64,000 nucleotides of DNA from CAZMGB01 sp964565775. GTDB taxonomy: Bacteria; Chloroflexota; Dehalococcoidia; DSTF01; JALHUB01. A program made the position numbers and the translations under genes. Where the stretch lies: positions 13,271-77,270 of the forward strand of contig CAZMGB010000018.1 in the NCBI GenBank assembly GCA_964565775.1. Direction: 5' to 3'. The notes beneath the pieces are model-generated. The model had not been told where the DNA came from. It saw nothing but the letters and a program-made list of their open reading frames with translations, and ran no database searches. Positions within the stretch are counted from its first letter, which is position 1; each line of letters starts with the position of its first letter. Below are positions 33,513 to 42,190 of this stretch, piece after piece.

Positions 33513-35660
33513 ATGTCCGCGACATTCCGATCGACCCGTATGTTGCTCCTTGCCGCCGTCCTGGGCTTAGCCGTCGTCGGTGCGGTAGCGGTGACGAGGG
33601 TGTACAGCTCGGGCGGTGACAATGTCATCAACGGGTGCTATAAGAGCTTTGGCTGGTGGTGGGGGTGGCTGCGCATCGTCAGCGGCCCTAGCGACTGCCG
33701 GGCATGGGAGACCCCGATCTCCTGGAACCAGTCCGGGCCTCAGGGTCCGCAAGGGTCCAAGGGGGACACGGGAGACACGGGCCCACAGGGGCCGGCGGGG
33801 CCGCAGGGTGACCAGGGGGAGACAGGGTCTCAGGGGCCACAGGGCCCGCAGGGTGACCAGGGGGACACAGGGCCTCAGGGCCCACAGGGGCCACAGGGCC
33901 CGCAGGGTGACCAGGGGGACACAGGGCCTCAGGGCCCACAGGGGCCACAGGGCCCGAAGGGCGACACGGGAGACACGGGCCCACAAGGGCCGGAGGGGCC
34001 TGAGGGTCCCCAGGGTCCCGAGGGCCCGCAAGGGCCGCAGGGTGACACGGGAGACACCGGCCCTCAAGGACCCGAAGGCCCCCAGGGGCCACCGGGCCCT
34101 TCCTATACGGCGGGGTACGGTCTCGATCTGACGGACCACGAGTTCAGCGTGGACTCCACGCTCTTCTGGAGCACCACCGGCAATGCTGGCACCACGCCCG
34201 GCACCAACTTCCTGGGCACCACGGACAACCGGGCGTTGGAGTTGCACGTCAACGGCAGCCGTGCCCTGCGCCTGGAGCCCGCCTCCAGCCCCGACGTCAT
34301 CGGGGGGTACAGCGCCAACGCCGTCACCTCGGGAGCGGCGGGCGCCACGATAAGTGGCGGCGGGGGCGGGGGCTACACCAACCGCGTGACCGACGACTAC
34401 GGCACTGTCGGAGGCGGCCGCGGCAACCGTGCGGGGGACAATGCCGGCACCACGTCAGACCAGCCCTACGCCAGTGTCGGCGGGGGCTTCGCCAACAGCG
34501 CGAGCGCGATACTTGCCACCGTCGGCGGGGGTTATGGCAACGCCGCCAGCGGCCAGGAGGCCACCGTCGGCGGCGGTGAGAGCAACACCGCCAGCGGCTA
34601 CTCCGCGACCATCGGCGGCGGCTCCGGTAACACTGCCAGCGGCGAGGACTCGACGGTCAGCGGGGGTTATGGCAACGCCGCCAGCGGCCAGGAGGCCACC
34701 GTCGGCGGCGGTGAGAGCAACACCGCCAGCGGCTACCCCGCGACCATCGGCGGCGGCAAGTCCAACGACGCGACCGCGATACTTGCCACCGTCGGCGGGG
34801 GTTATGGCAACGCCGCCAGCGGCCAGGAGGCCACCGTCGGCGGCGGTGAGAGCAACACCGCCAGCGGCTACTCCGCGACCATCGGCGGCGGCTCCGGTAA
34901 CACTGCCAGCGGCGAGGACTCGACGGTCGCGGGGGGCCGGGAGAACACCGCCGGCGGCCTCACGAGTTTCGCCGGCGGCAACCGGGCCAAGGCCAACCAT
35001 CACGGCGCCTTCGTCTGGGCGGACTACAACGACTTTGACTTCGCCTCTACCGCCAACGACGAGTTCAGCGCGCGCGCGACGGGCGGCGTCCGCTTCGTCT
35101 CCGCCATCGACGGCAGCGGCAACCCCACGGCGGGCGTGACGCTGGCCGCCGGCGGCGGCTCCTGGTCGAGCATCAGCGACCGCGACCTCAAGGCCAACTT
35201 CGAGCCGACGGACGGCCAGGACATCCTGGACCGCCTCGCGTCTATCCCCATCGAGACCTGGAACCTGGAGAGCCAGGACCCCTCCATCCGCCACATCGGC
35301 CCCATGGCCCAGGACTTCTACGCGGCGTTCGGCGTGGGCGAGGACGACACCCACATCACCACCGTCGACGCCGACGGCGTCGCCCTGGCCGCCATCCAGG
35401 GGCAGTACGAGCTGTCGCAGGAACAGGCCGCCCGCATCCAGTCGCTGGAGGCGGAGAACGCCGATCTCCACGCGCAGCTCGATGACCTGGACTCGCGCCT
35501 GTCGGCGCTCGAGGAGGGGACCGGCGGAGCGGACGCCTCTGCTTCGCGGGCCTCATCGTCGAGCTTGCCCGTCACGTGGCTGCTCGTCGGCGGTGGGCTG
35601 GCGCTCCCCTTCGCCGGCCTGGTGCTCGTGCGGCGCCGGCTGGTCGGAGGTGGACGATAA
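33513..35660 (+). CDS. Collagen-like surface protein with head repeats and S74 chaperone domain
   Basis: The protein has 715 residues. A signal/anchor segment (about 10-28) is followed by a short Trp-rich domain, then about 40 Gly-X-Y triplets (about 75-196) rich in GPQGPQGDQGDTG. Next are head-type repeats of the form TVGGGxxNxASGxxA (about 255-490). An intramolecular chaperone domain of Peptidase_S74 type follows (SISDRDLKANFEP with Ser-Lys dyad, through HIGPMAQDFYAAFG, about 545-625). A coiled coil (about 632-670) and a terminal membrane segment preceded by LPVTW and ending in RRR close the chain. S74 domains trimerise fibres and cut themselves off (phage tailspikes). Here a membrane anchor follows, so cleavage would release the fibre. 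GGGAGGT precedes the ATG. Confidence 0.85.
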   Translation: MSATFRSTRMLLLAAVLGLAVVGAVAVTRVYSSGGDNVINGCYKSFGWWWGWLRIVSGPSDCRAWETPISWNQSGPQGPQGSKGDTGDTGPQGPAGPQGDQGETGSQGPQGPQGDQGDTGPQGPQGPQGPQGDQGDTGPQGPQGPQGPKGDTGDTGPQGPEGPEGPQGPEGPQGPQGDTGDTGPQGPEGPQGPPGPSYTAGYGLDLTDHEFSVDSTLFWSTTGNAGTTPGTNFLGTTDNRALELHVNGSRALRLEPASSPDVIGGYSANAVTSGAAGATISGGGGGGYTNRVTDDYGTVGGGRGNRAGDNAGTTSDQPYASVGGGFANSASAILATVGGGYGNAASGQEATVGGGESNTASGYSATIGGGSGNTASGEDSTVSGGYGNAASGQEATVGGGESNTASGYPATIGGGKSNDATAILATVGGGYGNAASGQEATVGGGESNTASGYSATIGGGSGNTASGEDSTVAGGRENTAGGLTSFAGGNRAKANHHGAFVWADYNDFDFASTANDEFSARATGGVRFVSAIDGSGNPTAGVTLAAGGGSWSSISDRDLKANFEPTDGQDILDRLASIPIETWNLESQDPSIRHIGPMAQDFYAAFGVGEDDTHITTVDADGVALAAIQGQYELSQEQAARIQSLEAENADLHAQLDDLDSRLSALEEGTGGADASASRASSSSLPVTWLLVGGGLALPFAGLVLVRRRLVGGGR
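34506..34928. repeat. 153-bp direct repeat inside the surface protein gene
   Basis: Bases 34506-34658 recur exactly at 34776-34928, an offset of 270 bases or 90 codons. A partial copy lies between them. They encode the TVGGG...NxASG head repeats. The identity at synonymous sites shows recent duplication. Confidence 0.9.
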
Positions 35661-36067
35661 GGTGCTGGGGGGCCGTACTGAGAAACGAGGAGGGTAGATG
35701 CTAGAGGACGACACCCACATCACCACCGTCGACGCCGACGGCGTCGCCCTGGCCGCCATCCAGGGGCAGTACGAGCTGTCGCAGGAACAGGCCGCCCGCA
35801 TCCAGTCGCTGGAGGCGGAGAACGCCGATCTCCACGCGCAGCTCGATGACCTGGACTCGCGCCTGTCGGCGCTCGAGGAGGGGACCGGCGGAGCGGACGC
35901 CTCTGCTTCGCGGGCCTCATCGTCGAGCTTGCCCGTCACGTGGCTGCTCGTCGGCGGTGGGCTGGCGCTCCCCTTCGCCGGCCTGGTGCTCGTGCGGCGC
36001 CGGCTGGTCGGAGGTGGACGATAAGGTGCTGGGGGGCCGTACTGAGAAACGAGGAGGGTAGATGCTA
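35340..36067. repeat. Exact 364-bp tandem duplication
   Basis: Bases 35340-35703 are repeated without visible change at 35704-36067. The unit holds the end of the S74 domain, the coiled coil, the membrane anchor, the stop codon and the 37 bases after it. As 364 is not a multiple of three and the first stop is kept, the full gene is intact and the second copy forms a separate short frame. Confidence 0.95.
35698..36024 (+). CDS. Duplicated C-terminal fragment of the surface protein
   Basis: This 108-residue frame is created by the tandem duplication. It holds the last part of the chaperone domain, the coiled coil and the LPVTW membrane anchor, identical to the end of the preceding protein. By chance or selection, GAGGAGGGTAG stands directly before its ATG, so it could be translated, but it has no signal peptide. 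It could mix with the full-length protein through the coiled coil or be a silent by-product; an assembly artefact is also possible. Confidence 0.4.
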   Translation: MLEDDTHITTVDADGVALAAIQGQYELSQEQAARIQSLEAENADLHAQLDDLDSRLSALEEGTGGADASASRASSSSLPVTWLLVGGGLALPFAGLVLVRRRLVGGGR

Positions 36068-36364
36068 GTTGGGCTGTCGCCAGGGTGACCAGACGGTCAC
36101 CAGCGCGACGAGCACGACCAGCAGAGTGAAGAGCAGATCGGCGCCGGCGAAGGCGCCAGCGACGGCCAGGACAAGCGTTATCGTCGCCAGGATGGCGACC
36201 TCCGGCTCGTGGCCCCGCCATCGGGCGGCGACGGTGCCGACGAGGCGCGCCACTGAGCGCCGAATGGCCTCTCCTATCTGCGCCTCGGCAGCCCGACTGG
36301 CCCGCTCTTGGGACAGGTCGATGGGCTCAGGCGCGGCGGCTTTGCGGGCGGCTCTTCTGCCCAT
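36065..36364 (-). CDS. Small membrane protein, unknown function
   Basis: The protein has 99 residues. A basic N-terminus (MGRRAARKAA) and an amphipathic helix (about 15-50) are followed by two membrane segments (about 56-72 and 75-92). The start at 36364 is supported by GGAGGAC five bases upstream. No family is recognised. Its stop codon lies at the edge of the 364-bp duplication. Confidence 0.6.
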   Translation of the reverse strand: MGRRAARKAAAPEPIDLSQERASRAAEAQIGEAIRRSVARLVGTVAARWRGHEPEVAILATITLVLAVAGAFAGADLLFTLLVVLVALVTVWSPWRQPN

Positions 36365-36519
36365 TTGTCCTCCACGTAAATAGTCGGACGTTGGGCTTTC
36401 CCTCGCCAGCCCTGCCCGCGGCGGAAGCACAGGTCCATCCAGCGGTGCTCGATGCCCGCATCGAGGAAGATGTCGCCGCGGGCACAGCCACGCTCGGTCC
36501 GGTGTTGTGGACGGCAAGG

Positions 36520-37044
36520 TCACGATCCGTATTTCGCCCTTTGGGCCTCCTGAAGAGCGGCGATCTGCTCGGCGCTGCGCCCGTAGATCTGCGGAACCTC
36601 CCACCCGTTGAGCCCTGCGTACGTGTCGATTTGGCTGCGATGATAGATGTCGTGCTCGACCATCATCATGAGGACACGCCAGCCAGATAGAGCGCGTGGG
36701 GTATCGATCATCTCTATCTTTCGCGTGAGCCAGGCGTCGGGCGTACCCTCGAGGAGGCGGTGCAGCTGGTCGGCGCTCTCGGTGAGGGCCGTCTCCCACT
36801 TGTCGCGCGAGCTCACGTCCGGCGGTGGCGGGAAGGTCCACCCCTCCGCTCGATAGGCGCTGGCGAAGTACAGCCGGGACATGGCCATGTGCCCGACGAG
36901 GTCGTTTATGCTCCACGCCGCCTCACCTTCTCCGGTCGCCGGCCTCCATCCGTCAGCCTCTGACGGCAACGCAGCGATATCGCGCAAGGCCCGCCGGTTG
37001 ACGGCCCCAAAGTAGGCAAGGAACGCGTCGATGGACTGAATCAT
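36520..37044 (-). CDS. DinB-family protein
   Basis: This 174-residue four-helix-bundle protein is of the DinB/YfiT type, a group of metal-binding enzymes that includes thiol transferases. NDLVGHMAMS and MMMVEHDIYHRSQI hold the three histidines expected at the metal site. GGGGAGG lies seven bases before the ATG at 37044. The substrate is unknown. Confidence 0.8.
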   Translation of the reverse strand: MIQSIDAFLAYFGAVNRRALRDIAALPSEADGWRPATGEGEAAWSINDLVGHMAMSRLYFASAYRAEGWTFPPPPDVSSRDKWETALTESADQLHRLLEGTPDAWLTRKIEMIDTPRALSGWRVLMMMVEHDIYHRSQIDTYAGLNGWEVPQIYGRSAEQIAALQEAQRAKYGS

Positions 37045-37110
37045 GAACACCTCCCCTACAGGCAGTCACGATAGGTATTGCCCCGCCGCGCACGATCGAG
37101 TGCTGCCGGC

Positions 37111-38130
37111 CTACTCCTCGATCTCGGGAGACCCGGAGCCCTCCCGGAACCAGGCGATGGGCCGGAACTCCCGCGGCACCTGGCCATCCTGCTTGAACCT
37201 CGGGTACCCGAGAACGACCGCGGAACTGACCATCCAGGGATCCACGATGCCAAGCTTCTGCCTGAGGGGAGGCACCATGTTGAGCGCCTGGCTGAATCCT
37301 ACCCAGCAGGACCTGATACCCAGGGAGTTGGCCACCAGAATCATGTTCTGGCCACAGATGCCTATGTTGATCTCGGGGCCGCTGATGGCGCGCTGGTCGC
37401 CCGCCAGCAAGATCACCACAGGGGCATTCAGGAGAGGCGGCAGAGATCTTCTGGAGATGCTGCCCAGCCCACCGAGGATGATGCGAGGATCATACAGACC
37501 CGGATCCGGGTTGGCCTCATACATGGGAACCAGGTTCTTCACCAGCTCGTCGTGCTTGTACAGGTTGTACATGCCGTTCAGCACGTTGTAGATCGCCTCG
37601 TTCATCTCCGTGATGAGGGCCTTGTCCGTGACGACAACGAACTTCCAGGGCTGACAGTTCCCGGCGCTGGGGGCGAATCGGCCCGCCTCCAACACCCTCC
37701 TGATAAGAGGCTCGGGCACCGGATCCTCCTTGAAGTTTCGAACGCTACGACGGTAGAGCACCGCCCGCTCGACCGCATTCCACTCGTCGGGATTCCCGTC
37801 GGCGTCACGTGGCTCAAGGGGCATCTTGGCCGGCAGGGGGTGAGGCTCGGTGGCGTAAAAGCCCTCGTCCACGTGGTACGGCTCGGCAATCGAGAGGGCG
37901 TCCCGCGGGCAGGCCACCATGCAGTTGTAGCAGCTAAAGCACTCGTACGCCTCTTTCTTGCGGGGGACTTCCCTCTCCCCTACCATCTCCCAGACCCTGA
38001 AGGGGCAGTTCTCGAAGCACAACCGACAGTCAGAGCCGCGAGGTCGAGTGCATTTCTCCGGGTCCACCCTCATGACGCCCATGTGGACAGTTTCAGGACG
38101 AAACACGTGCTTTACATCTTCCCAAGGCAT
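37111..38130 (-). CDS. Ferredoxin-nitroreductase fusion protein
   Basis: The protein has 339 residues. An N-terminal ferredoxin module (about 20-90) carries two four-cysteine groups (CTRPRGSDCRLCFENCP and CFSCYNCMVACP). A nitroreductase FMN domain follows (about 120-325), with RRSVRNFKEDPVPEPLIRRVLEAGRFAPSAGN. Such fusions pass electrons from ferredoxin to an FMN-dependent reductase. AAGGAG precedes the ATG at 38130. A preceding alpha/beta-hydrolase remnant abuts its start. Confidence 0.9.
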   Translation of the reverse strand: MPWEDVKHVFRPETVHMGVMRVDPEKCTRPRGSDCRLCFENCPFRVWEMVGEREVPRKKEAYECFSCYNCMVACPRDALSIAEPYHVDEGFYATEPHPLPAKMPLEPRDADGNPDEWNAVERAVLYRRSVRNFKEDPVPEPLIRRVLEAGRFAPSAGNCQPWKFVVVTDKALITEMNEAIYNVLNGMYNLYKHDELVKNLVPMYEANPDPGLYDPRIILGGLGSISRRSLPPLLNAPVVILLAGDQRAISGPEINIGICGQNMILVANSLGIRSCWVGFSQALNMVPPLRQKLGIVDPWMVSSAVVLGYPRFKQDGQVPREFRPIAWFREGSGSPEIEE

Positions 38131-38145
38131 CGTTTTCTCCTTCGT

Positions 38146-38330
38146 GTACGTTGACAGGACTCTTGCAAGATCGAGCGAGCCCAAGCGAGTGGACGATCGG
38201 TATTCAGGGCGAGCTGCGCATGGTGCCAGACAAGGACCGGCGGGTGCACAAGGGGCAACCCTTCCCCCGGCGTCCAAGAGGCCATGCTCACCCCGTCGAC
38301 GGTGTGCACGTACCGGATGCGCGGCTCCAT
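38146..38330 (-). pseudogene. Truncated alpha/beta hydrolase N-terminus
   Basis: From an ATG at 38330 the frame reads MEPRIRYVHTVDGVSMASW, then TPGEGLPLVHPP and HHAQLAL, the usual beginning of alpha/beta-hydrolase proteins related to adenylate-cyclase-linked hydrolases. The match ends after about 55 residues, before the nucleophile region, where the nitroreductase gene begins. It is read as a remnant cut off by deletion. Confidence 0.5.
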
Positions 38331-38738
38331 CAAGTGATTATCGTACACTATCCGCGGCCCCCACTCATGCCTCCGGGCAGCCAACCTCACGAACGGTGTC
38401 CCTGCGCTCTGGCGATGAGAAGCCGTGAAGACGGCGATCAACGGGCGCCGCGGAGGGCGATCTGCGGACTGGTAGGCCGCAGCCTTCGCAGCCATGTCGT
38501 CCCCCTCGGCTTCAGTTGACCCGCCGGGGCGCGTCGTCCACGGGAATCAGCGCCATCGATCCGATTCTACCAGGGGCGGCCGTCGCGGGCATCGCCTGCC
38601 CTCAGCCCGAGTCCACAGCACCTCCGGCCACATTGGTCGGGACCTTCGCAGACAGAGTGCCGCCATCGTTGACGTCGGACACCGCTCTGAATAGGATGAG
38701 AGCCGGGCATGCCGGAGGTCTGGAGGGTGAGCGCTTTC
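38331..38738. other. 408-bp gap without a supported gene
   Basis: No frame here has both a ribosome site and protein-like composition. No terminator or promoter was recognised. It may hold more decayed hydrolase DNA. Confidence 0.4.
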
Positions 38739-39641
38739 TCAGCCGAGCCCCGCAGCGGGTACACGGCCACGGCGCATCGCCACATAGACGCCTGCCAGCA
38801 CCAGCAGTGCTCCCGCGACCTCAAGGCCGCTCGGCATCTCCTTCAGGATGAGGGCAGCGAGAGCGGTTGCCCCCACCGGTTCCCCCAGAATCGCCGCCGC
38901 CGTCAGGGCAGCGGGAACGTAGGCCAGGGCCCAGTTGATGGCGGAGTGGCCGACGAGCTGCGGCACAAGCGCCAGCAGGACGAACATCACGAACGTCTTT
39001 GTGCTGTAGCCCGTGAACGACTCTCCCGCGACGAGCACCGAGAACAGCAGCAACACGGCCGCCACCGGATAGACGACGCCGATGTATCGCGCCCACGACA
39101 TCTGCGGCCGGGCCAGCCGTCCAGCCAGCAAGTAGCCCGCTCCGAAGACGGCCCCCAGCAGTGCGTACAGATCGCCCACCACCGTCCCCAGGCCCTCGCC
39201 TGCGTCCTCGGCGGCCATCAATGCCGCCCCCGCTGTCGCCAGACCGATGCCGAGCCACGTCGCCGCTGGCACCCGTTCGCCCAGCACGTACGGCGAGGCG
39301 AGTCCCACAAACAGCGGGTTCGTCGTCACCAGCACCACCGACGTGGTAACCGAGGTCTGCTGGAGCGAGGCGATCCAGAAGCCGAAGTGCAACGCAAGGA
39401 ATGCGCCCGCCAGCAGAGGCCACGCAGGCGGGCCCTCCTGAGACGCCCGCTGACGGCCGGCCGCCAGGCCAAGGGCGCCGGCTGGCACTGCGGCCAGTCC
39501 CAGTCGATAGGCCGCGATCACGAGGGCGGGAGCTTGCGCCTCCCGGATGAGGACGGCCGCGCAGGAAACGGCGGCGACGCCGACGGCGAGGACCGGGTAC
39601 GGGTAGGATCTGCCCTGTCGCACGCGGTCATCATAGCGCAT
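38739..39641 (-). CDS. EamA/DMT-family transporter
   Basis: This 300-residue protein has ten membrane segments in two EamA repeats. TTNPLFVGLASPYVLGERVPAATWLGIGLATAGAALM closes the first and LGEPVGATALAALILKE the second. Members export amino acids, metabolites or drugs; the substrate is unknown. The ATG at 39641 is chosen over an upstream one at 39674 because it lies closer to the first membrane segment, though no strong ribosome site is visible. Confidence 0.85.
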   Translation of the reverse strand: MRYDDRVRQGRSYPYPVLAVGVAAVSCAAVLIREAQAPALVIAAYRLGLAAVPAGALGLAAGRQRASQEGPPAWPLLAGAFLALHFGFWIASLQQTSVTTSVVLVTTNPLFVGLASPYVLGERVPAATWLGIGLATAGAALMAAEDAGEGLGTVVGDLYALLGAVFGAGYLLAGRLARPQMSWARYIGVVYPVAAVLLLFSVLVAGESFTGYSTKTFVMFVLLALVPQLVGHSAINWALAYVPAALTAAAILGEPVGATALAALILKEMPSGLEVAGALLVLAGVYVAMRRGRVPAAGLG

Positions 39642-39716
39642 CCGCCGCCGGGACCATCGCCGGGCTGACGGCACCGGGCCAAGGCAAGACTCAATCCAGA
39701 TGGAAGGAGAGGTTAC

Positions 39717-40484
39717 GTGAAGATCGAGGGGAAGGCAGCCATAGTCACGGGGTCGGCGGTAGGGGTAGGCCGGGCCACCGCCCTGGAGCTGGCCAGACGG
39801 GGGGCCAACGTCGTCGTCAACTACTCGCGTTCAGAGGCCGAGGCGCAGCAGACGGCGGCCGACGCCGAGGCGCTGGGGGCCCAGGTGCTGCTGGTTCGCG
39901 CGGACGTCTCCCGGGACGACGAAGTGCGGGGAATGGTGAGGCAGGCTCTGGACCGGTTCGGGTCGGTGGACGTGCTGGTCAACAACGCCGCCATCACCCA
40001 CTTCGTCGACTTCAGGGACCTCGAGGGTCTGACCGAGGACATGTGGGACCGCATTCTGGCGGTCAACGTCAAGGGAGTGTTCTTCTGCTCGCGGGCCGTG
40101 GTTCCGCACATGAGGGAGCGGGGCAGCGGCTGCATCGTCAACCTCTCCTCGGTAGCAGGCATCCGGGGCGCAGGCAGTTCCATCGCCTACTGCGCATCCA
40201 AGGCCGCCGTCATCAACCTCACGATGGCCTTTGCGCGGGCATTCGCGCCGGAGGTGCGCGTCAACTGCGTCGCTCCGGGATTCATCGATACGCGCTGGCA
40301 TTCGGCACGCCCCGAACTCACGGATTACGAGGCACTGAAGGAAAGCGTCGCGCGGGGCACTCCCCTGGCTCGTGTCTGCACCGCCGATGACATCGCACAG
40401 GCCGTGCTCAGCCTCGTCGAAGGGGCGGACTTCGTCACGGGCCAGACCCTCGTCGTGGACGGGGGAAGCATCATGCGGCTGTAG
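39717..40484 (+). CDS. Short-chain dehydrogenase/reductase (FabG-like)
   Basis: This 255-residue NAD(P)-dependent oxidoreductase has the classical SDR pattern: TGSAVGVGRA for cofactor binding (about 11-20), NNAAIT, the catalytic serine in NLSSVAG, and YCASK as YxxxK. VNCVAPGFIDT and a C-terminal GQTLVVDGG are typical of FabG-type enzymes. The GTG start follows GGAAGGAGAGG. There are no fatty acid genes beside it, so a specific role is not assigned. Confidence 0.9.
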   Translation: MKIEGKAAIVTGSAVGVGRATALELARRGANVVVNYSRSEAEAQQTAADAEALGAQVLLVRADVSRDDEVRGMVRQALDRFGSVDVLVNNAAITHFVDFRDLEGLTEDMWDRILAVNVKGVFFCSRAVVPHMRERGSGCIVNLSSVAGIRGAGSSIAYCASKAAVINLTMAFARAFAPEVRVNCVAPGFIDTRWHSARPELTDYEALKESVARGTPLARVCTADDIAQAVLSLVEGADFVTGQTLVVDGGSIMRL

Positions 40485-40490
40485 GAGGAA

Positions 40491-40850
40491 GTGCTTCCCG
40501 CCAACAACCCCTTGTTGGCGTTCATACTCAACCCCGATTTCGATTCGCCGTTGGCGCGAATGCTTTTCCAGGTGCCTGACGCCTTCGTCAAAGGATTGGT
40601 GTACGCTTGGATCGTCCGGTATATTATAGAGCACCAACAATTCGAGCTACCTCCGGGATTCGAGCGACTTGAGGACTTCGCATTGGCCGTGGCGGATTGG
40701 GCGGCAAGTCCGACGGGGCGGTGCGTGACTGGTGCTTCAGCCGCAGCCGTCGCTATAGCTGGACGCGCGGAATTGAGGAATCCTGCGGCCTGTGGAGCAG
40801 CGCCTGTTCTGGTTACCAGGGCATTCACTGGCTGCGTCTCAGGAGGATGA
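40491..40850 (+). CDS. Possible small protein, unknown
   Basis: This 119-residue frame starts with GTG just after GGAGGA, 6 bases past the SDR stop. The first 75 residues look protein-like (PANNPLLAFILNPDFDSPLA, then a hydrophobic stretch and PPGFERLEDFALAVADWA), but the rest is Ala-rich and not convincing, so a frameshift near 40700 is possible. No family is recognised. Confidence 0.3.
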   Translation: MLPANNPLLAFILNPDFDSPLARMLFQVPDAFVKGLVYAWIVRYIIEHQQFELPPGFERLEDFALAVADWAASPTGRCVTGASAAAVAIAGRAELRNPAACGAAPVLVTRAFTGCVSGG

Positions 40851-41271
40851 CATTAAGTTGGGCCGGCCTCCCGCATGGACTGAGCTTTGGCTTCCTGTCT
40901 GTTTGGCGCTTGTGCTGCTACTCCTAGCGACAGCCATCGCGACCCAATCTTGGAGTGAGGTGGTTCTAGCGGGGGCGGCCGTGGTCTTGCTCGTCTTCCC
41001 GAGGGGCGTCAGTCGCTGGGTCGTGGCCACCCTGGGGAAAGCACCCGGGCCCCACCTGCGCGTGATTGCGCTGCTGTCAAAGATCCAATCAAGGGCTCAG
41101 TGGGTCCTCGTCATGATCGCGGGGGCGGCTGCTGGCGCGGCGTGGAGCGTTGCTACGAACGGGTGGCGCGTCATGTTTCTTGCCGGTCCGACCCTCGTTG
41201 TCCTGCTGCTCGTGTGGGGCATTGTCATCCGGCGCGAAGGCTGGTCCGGCGGCAAGACTAAGGGCCAATAG
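40792..41271 (+). CDS. Small membrane protein, unknown function
   Basis: The protein has up to 159 residues and four predicted membrane segments (about 32-50, 56-70, 98-118 and 124-146). The start is uncertain: GTG at 40792 or TTG at 40858, the latter after AGGAGG. Codon third positions look less GC-rich than in neighbours, which may mark acquired DNA. No family is recognised. Confidence 0.5.
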   Translation: MEQRLFWLPGHSLAASQEDDIKLGRPPAWTELWLPVCLALVLLLLATAIATQSWSEVVLAGAAVVLLVFPRGVSRWVVATLGKAPGPHLRVIALLSKIQSRAQWVLVMIAGAAAGAAWSVATNGWRVMFLAGPTLVVLLLVWGIVIRREGWSGGKTKGQ

Positions 41272-41644
41272 GGGCACACGGCGTTACCATGATGCTGCCA
41301 CGCTGGGATGGGGAGCCGCCGGACGTGGACGTGGAGTGCGTGGAGGGGAATATCCCGGAGTAGCGCGCGCCCTTCAGCTCGGACAACAAGTCTCCCAGCC
41401 GCCTAACTCAAGACCGTTCGCAGGAGCGATTGAAGGCGGCCCGACCCTCGACGGCAAGGGCAACGGGCCCGGAATGCTGGTTCGTCGCCCGGGGGTCAGG
41501 CTCCCGGGCGTTTCCCGCCGAGCGCTGATAGGACTATACTTGAGGCAACGCTCATCGCCAGTTCTTGCGCCCCGGACCTATGCTTCCACCTTCGCGTCGA
41601 AGCCATGGTCTGCGAGGAACAATCCTACGAAGGGAGAGGACCCC
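41272..41644. other. 373-bp gap with hairpin and possible promoter
   Basis: Perfect eight-base arms at 41486-41493 and 41503-41510 followed by TTT form a terminator-like hairpin. Shortly after, TATACT (41535-41540) could be the -10 of the hemerythrin gene; its -35 is weak. The open frame running through this gap into the hemerythrin gene lacks a ribosome site. Confidence 0.4.
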
Positions 41645-42190
41645 ATGAATCCGACGGAAATGCTCATGGACGAACACCGCCTCATCCGGCAGGGCCTCGA
41701 CAATTTTCGCTTGGCGACGCAGAAGATGGAGCAAGGGATCAACCCTCCGGCTCAGTTCTTCGAAAAGGCGGTGGACTTCGGCCGCTCGTTCGTCGACAAG
41801 TATCACCATTTCAAGGAAGAGTATCTAATGTTCGGCCGCCTGGCCGAGAAGCACAAGAGCGAGCTTGACGGCCAGATCGAGGCATTGAGGTATCAGCACG
41901 AGCGGGGCCGGGAGTTCCTCAACGAGATGGCCGCCGCCCTGGACGGCTATTCCAAGGGCAAGGACGCCCAGATCACGATCATGTTGGAGAACCTGTCCTC
42001 CTTCACGTCCCTGATCAGGCATCATATCCATCGTGAGGACCAGGTCTTCTTTCCCATGGTTGAGGAGGACCTCACGCAGAGCGAACTGGACGAGCTCTCC
42101 GAGCTGTTCGTGAAGGAAGGCAACAGGATCGGGCCCGATACCATGGAGAGAATGCGTCGGCTAGTAGGTGAAATGGAGGCCTTGCTGTAG
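41645..42190 (+). CDS. Hemerythrin HHE-domain protein
   Basis: This 181-residue four-helix protein is expected to bind a di-iron centre and sense or store O2 or handle oxidative stress. Metal-ligand candidates are seen in MDEHRLI, DKYHHFKEE, YQHERG and HHIHREDQVFFPMVE, in the normal order. The start at 41645 has GGGAGAGG upstream. It stands before a radical SAM gene with a 276-base gap. It fits an organism meeting changing oxygen, as does the glycyl radical enzyme. Confidence 0.88.
   Translation: MNPTEMLMDEHRLIRQGLDNFRLATQKMEQGINPPAQFFEKAVDFGRSFVDKYHHFKEEYLMFGRLAEKHKSELDGQIEALRYQHERGREFLNEMAAALDGYSKGKDAQITIMLENLSSFTSLIRHHIHREDQVFFPMVEEDLTQSELDELSELFVKEGNRIGPDTMERMRRLVGEMEALL

Noticed and set aside
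41150..41644. A long N-terminal extension of the hemerythrin gene
   Set aside because: The extension overlaps the membrane protein gene in another frame, contains a terminator-like hairpin, and the ATG at 41645 has its own ribosome site.
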